The notes under the pieces are model-generated. The model worked only from the letters and a program-made list of their open reading frames with translations. It had not been told where the DNA came from and ran no database searches. This document shows, piece by piece, positions 15,681-16,246 of a DNA stretch of 16,246 nucleotides. Where the stretch lies: the NCBI GenBank assembly GCA_964555735.1, contig CAZKTS010000030.1, forward strand, positions 1 to 16,246, written 5' to 3'. The stretch comes from CAZKTS01 sp964555735 (GTDB lineage Bacteria; Actinomycetota; Acidimicrobiia; IMCC26256; PALSA-555). Position 1 is the first letter of the stretch. The number at the start of each line of letters is the position of its first letter. The position numbers and the translations under genes are program-made.

Positions 15681-16246
15681 TCAGGCGTCCTCGTAGGCCT
15701 CGATCGGCGGGCACGAGCAGACCACGTTGCGGTCCCCCGCGACGTTGTCGATGCGGCTCACGGGCACCCAGTACTTGTCGTGGCGGAGCGTCGGGTCGGG
15801 GAACGCTGCCTGCTCGCGCGGGTACGGGCGGTCCCAGGCGTCGGCGACGAGGTCGGCCGCCGGGTGCGGCGCGCCCCGCAGCACGCTGGCCTCCACTCCC
15901 CCCGTGGCGCCGTCGGCGCCCTCCAGGGCCCGGATCTCGTCCCGGATGGCGATCATCGCGGCGCAGAAGCGGTCGAGCTCGTGGAGGCTCTCGGACTCCG
16001 TGGGCTCGACCATCAACGTGCCGGCGACCGGGAACGACATCGTCGGAGCGTGGAAGCCGAAGTCGATGAGGCGCTTGGCGACGTCCTCGGCGGTCACACC
16101 GGTGGCCTGGGTGATCGGACGCAGGTCGAGGATGCACTCGTGCGCGACCAGGCCGTCGGGGCCGGTGTAGAGGACCGGGAAGTGCTCGTCGAGGCGACGG
16201 GCGATGTAGTTGGCGTTGAGGATCGCGACCTGGGTGGCCCGCAGGA
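15681..16246 (-). CDS. gcvP: glycine dehydrogenase (decarboxylating), P protein, C-terminal part (partial)
   Basis: The last 188 codons of the gene are present; its 5' part lies beyond the window. GcvP is the pyridoxal-phosphate decarboxylase of the glycine cleavage system. The visible part is highly conserved C-terminal sequence: TQVAILNANYIARRL, GLVAHECILDLRPI, DFGFHAPTMSFPVAGTLMVE, EPTESESLHELDRFC, KYWVPVSRIDNVAGDRNVVC and CSCPPIEAYEDA. It ends at TGA 15681-15683, the usual length for the family. The catalytic lysine region is outside the window. Nothing terminator-like with a T run follows the stop; the next 184 bases hold the dif-like site. Confidence 0.95.
   Translation of the reverse strand, partial: LRATQVAILNANYIARRLDEHFPVLYTGPDGLVAHECILDLRPITQATGVTAEDVAKRLIDFGFHAPTMSFPVAGTLMVEPTESESLHELDRFCAAMIAIRDEIRALEGADGATGGVEASVLRGAPHPAADLVADAWDRPYPREQAAFPDPTLRHDKYWVPVSRIDNVAGDRNVVCSCPPIEAYEDA

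Overview
The window looks like chromosomal DNA of a high-GC actinobacterium, most likely of the Acidimicrobiia type. The reasons are the very high G+C, many GTG starts, four-base ATGA/GTGA gene overlaps, a tatC-helY neighbourhood as in Mycobacterium, a DUF4193-type zinc-ribbon protein, and a dif-like site whose XerD arm reads TTATGTCAAGT. The taxonomic call is an inference from content.

Left part (1-5352, + strand): the last codons of tatC, a small Thr/Pro-rich single-pass membrane protein, the Ski2-like helicase HelY and a degenerate diacylglycerol-kinase-like protein form one overlapping operon. A separate gene follows, coding for a double-length ThyX-fold protein whose two halves each keep a different part of the ThyX signature. 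Next comes a 634-base non-coding stretch (5353-5986). It holds a perfect 13-bp terminator-like hairpin, a TTGACA promoter candidate, a structured-RNA candidate ending in five T's, and two tandem copies of an 83/84-base GC-rich hairpin repeat.

Middle (5987-9692, + strand): an acidic DUF4193-like zinc-ribbon protein overlaps apolipoprotein N-acyltransferase (lnt). They are followed by a conserved hypothetical protein, a GNAT acetyltransferase and a Nudix hydrolase. The Nudix gene runs 61 bases into the oppositely oriented last gene of the next operon.

Right part (15496 down to 9632, - strand): seven tightly packed genes look like one surface-assembly operon. In transcription order they are: a secreted protein with a signal peptide and a C-terminal anchor that ends in four arginines; a processive GT2 glycosyltransferase; an exosortase-family membrane protease/transpeptidase with Cys76, Arg118 and His138; a membrane-anchored helical-repeat protein; an ATP-grasp ligase; a UDP-GlcNAc 2-epimerase; and a HAD phosphatase. 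The simplest reading is a one-substrate exosortase system wired to sugar-precursor and glycan synthesis, which is the most interesting content here. Just upstream, between this operon and the C-terminal end of gcvP (glycine decarboxylase), lies a 28-bp site that matches chromosome-dimer-resolution dif sites, so this locus may be the replication terminus.
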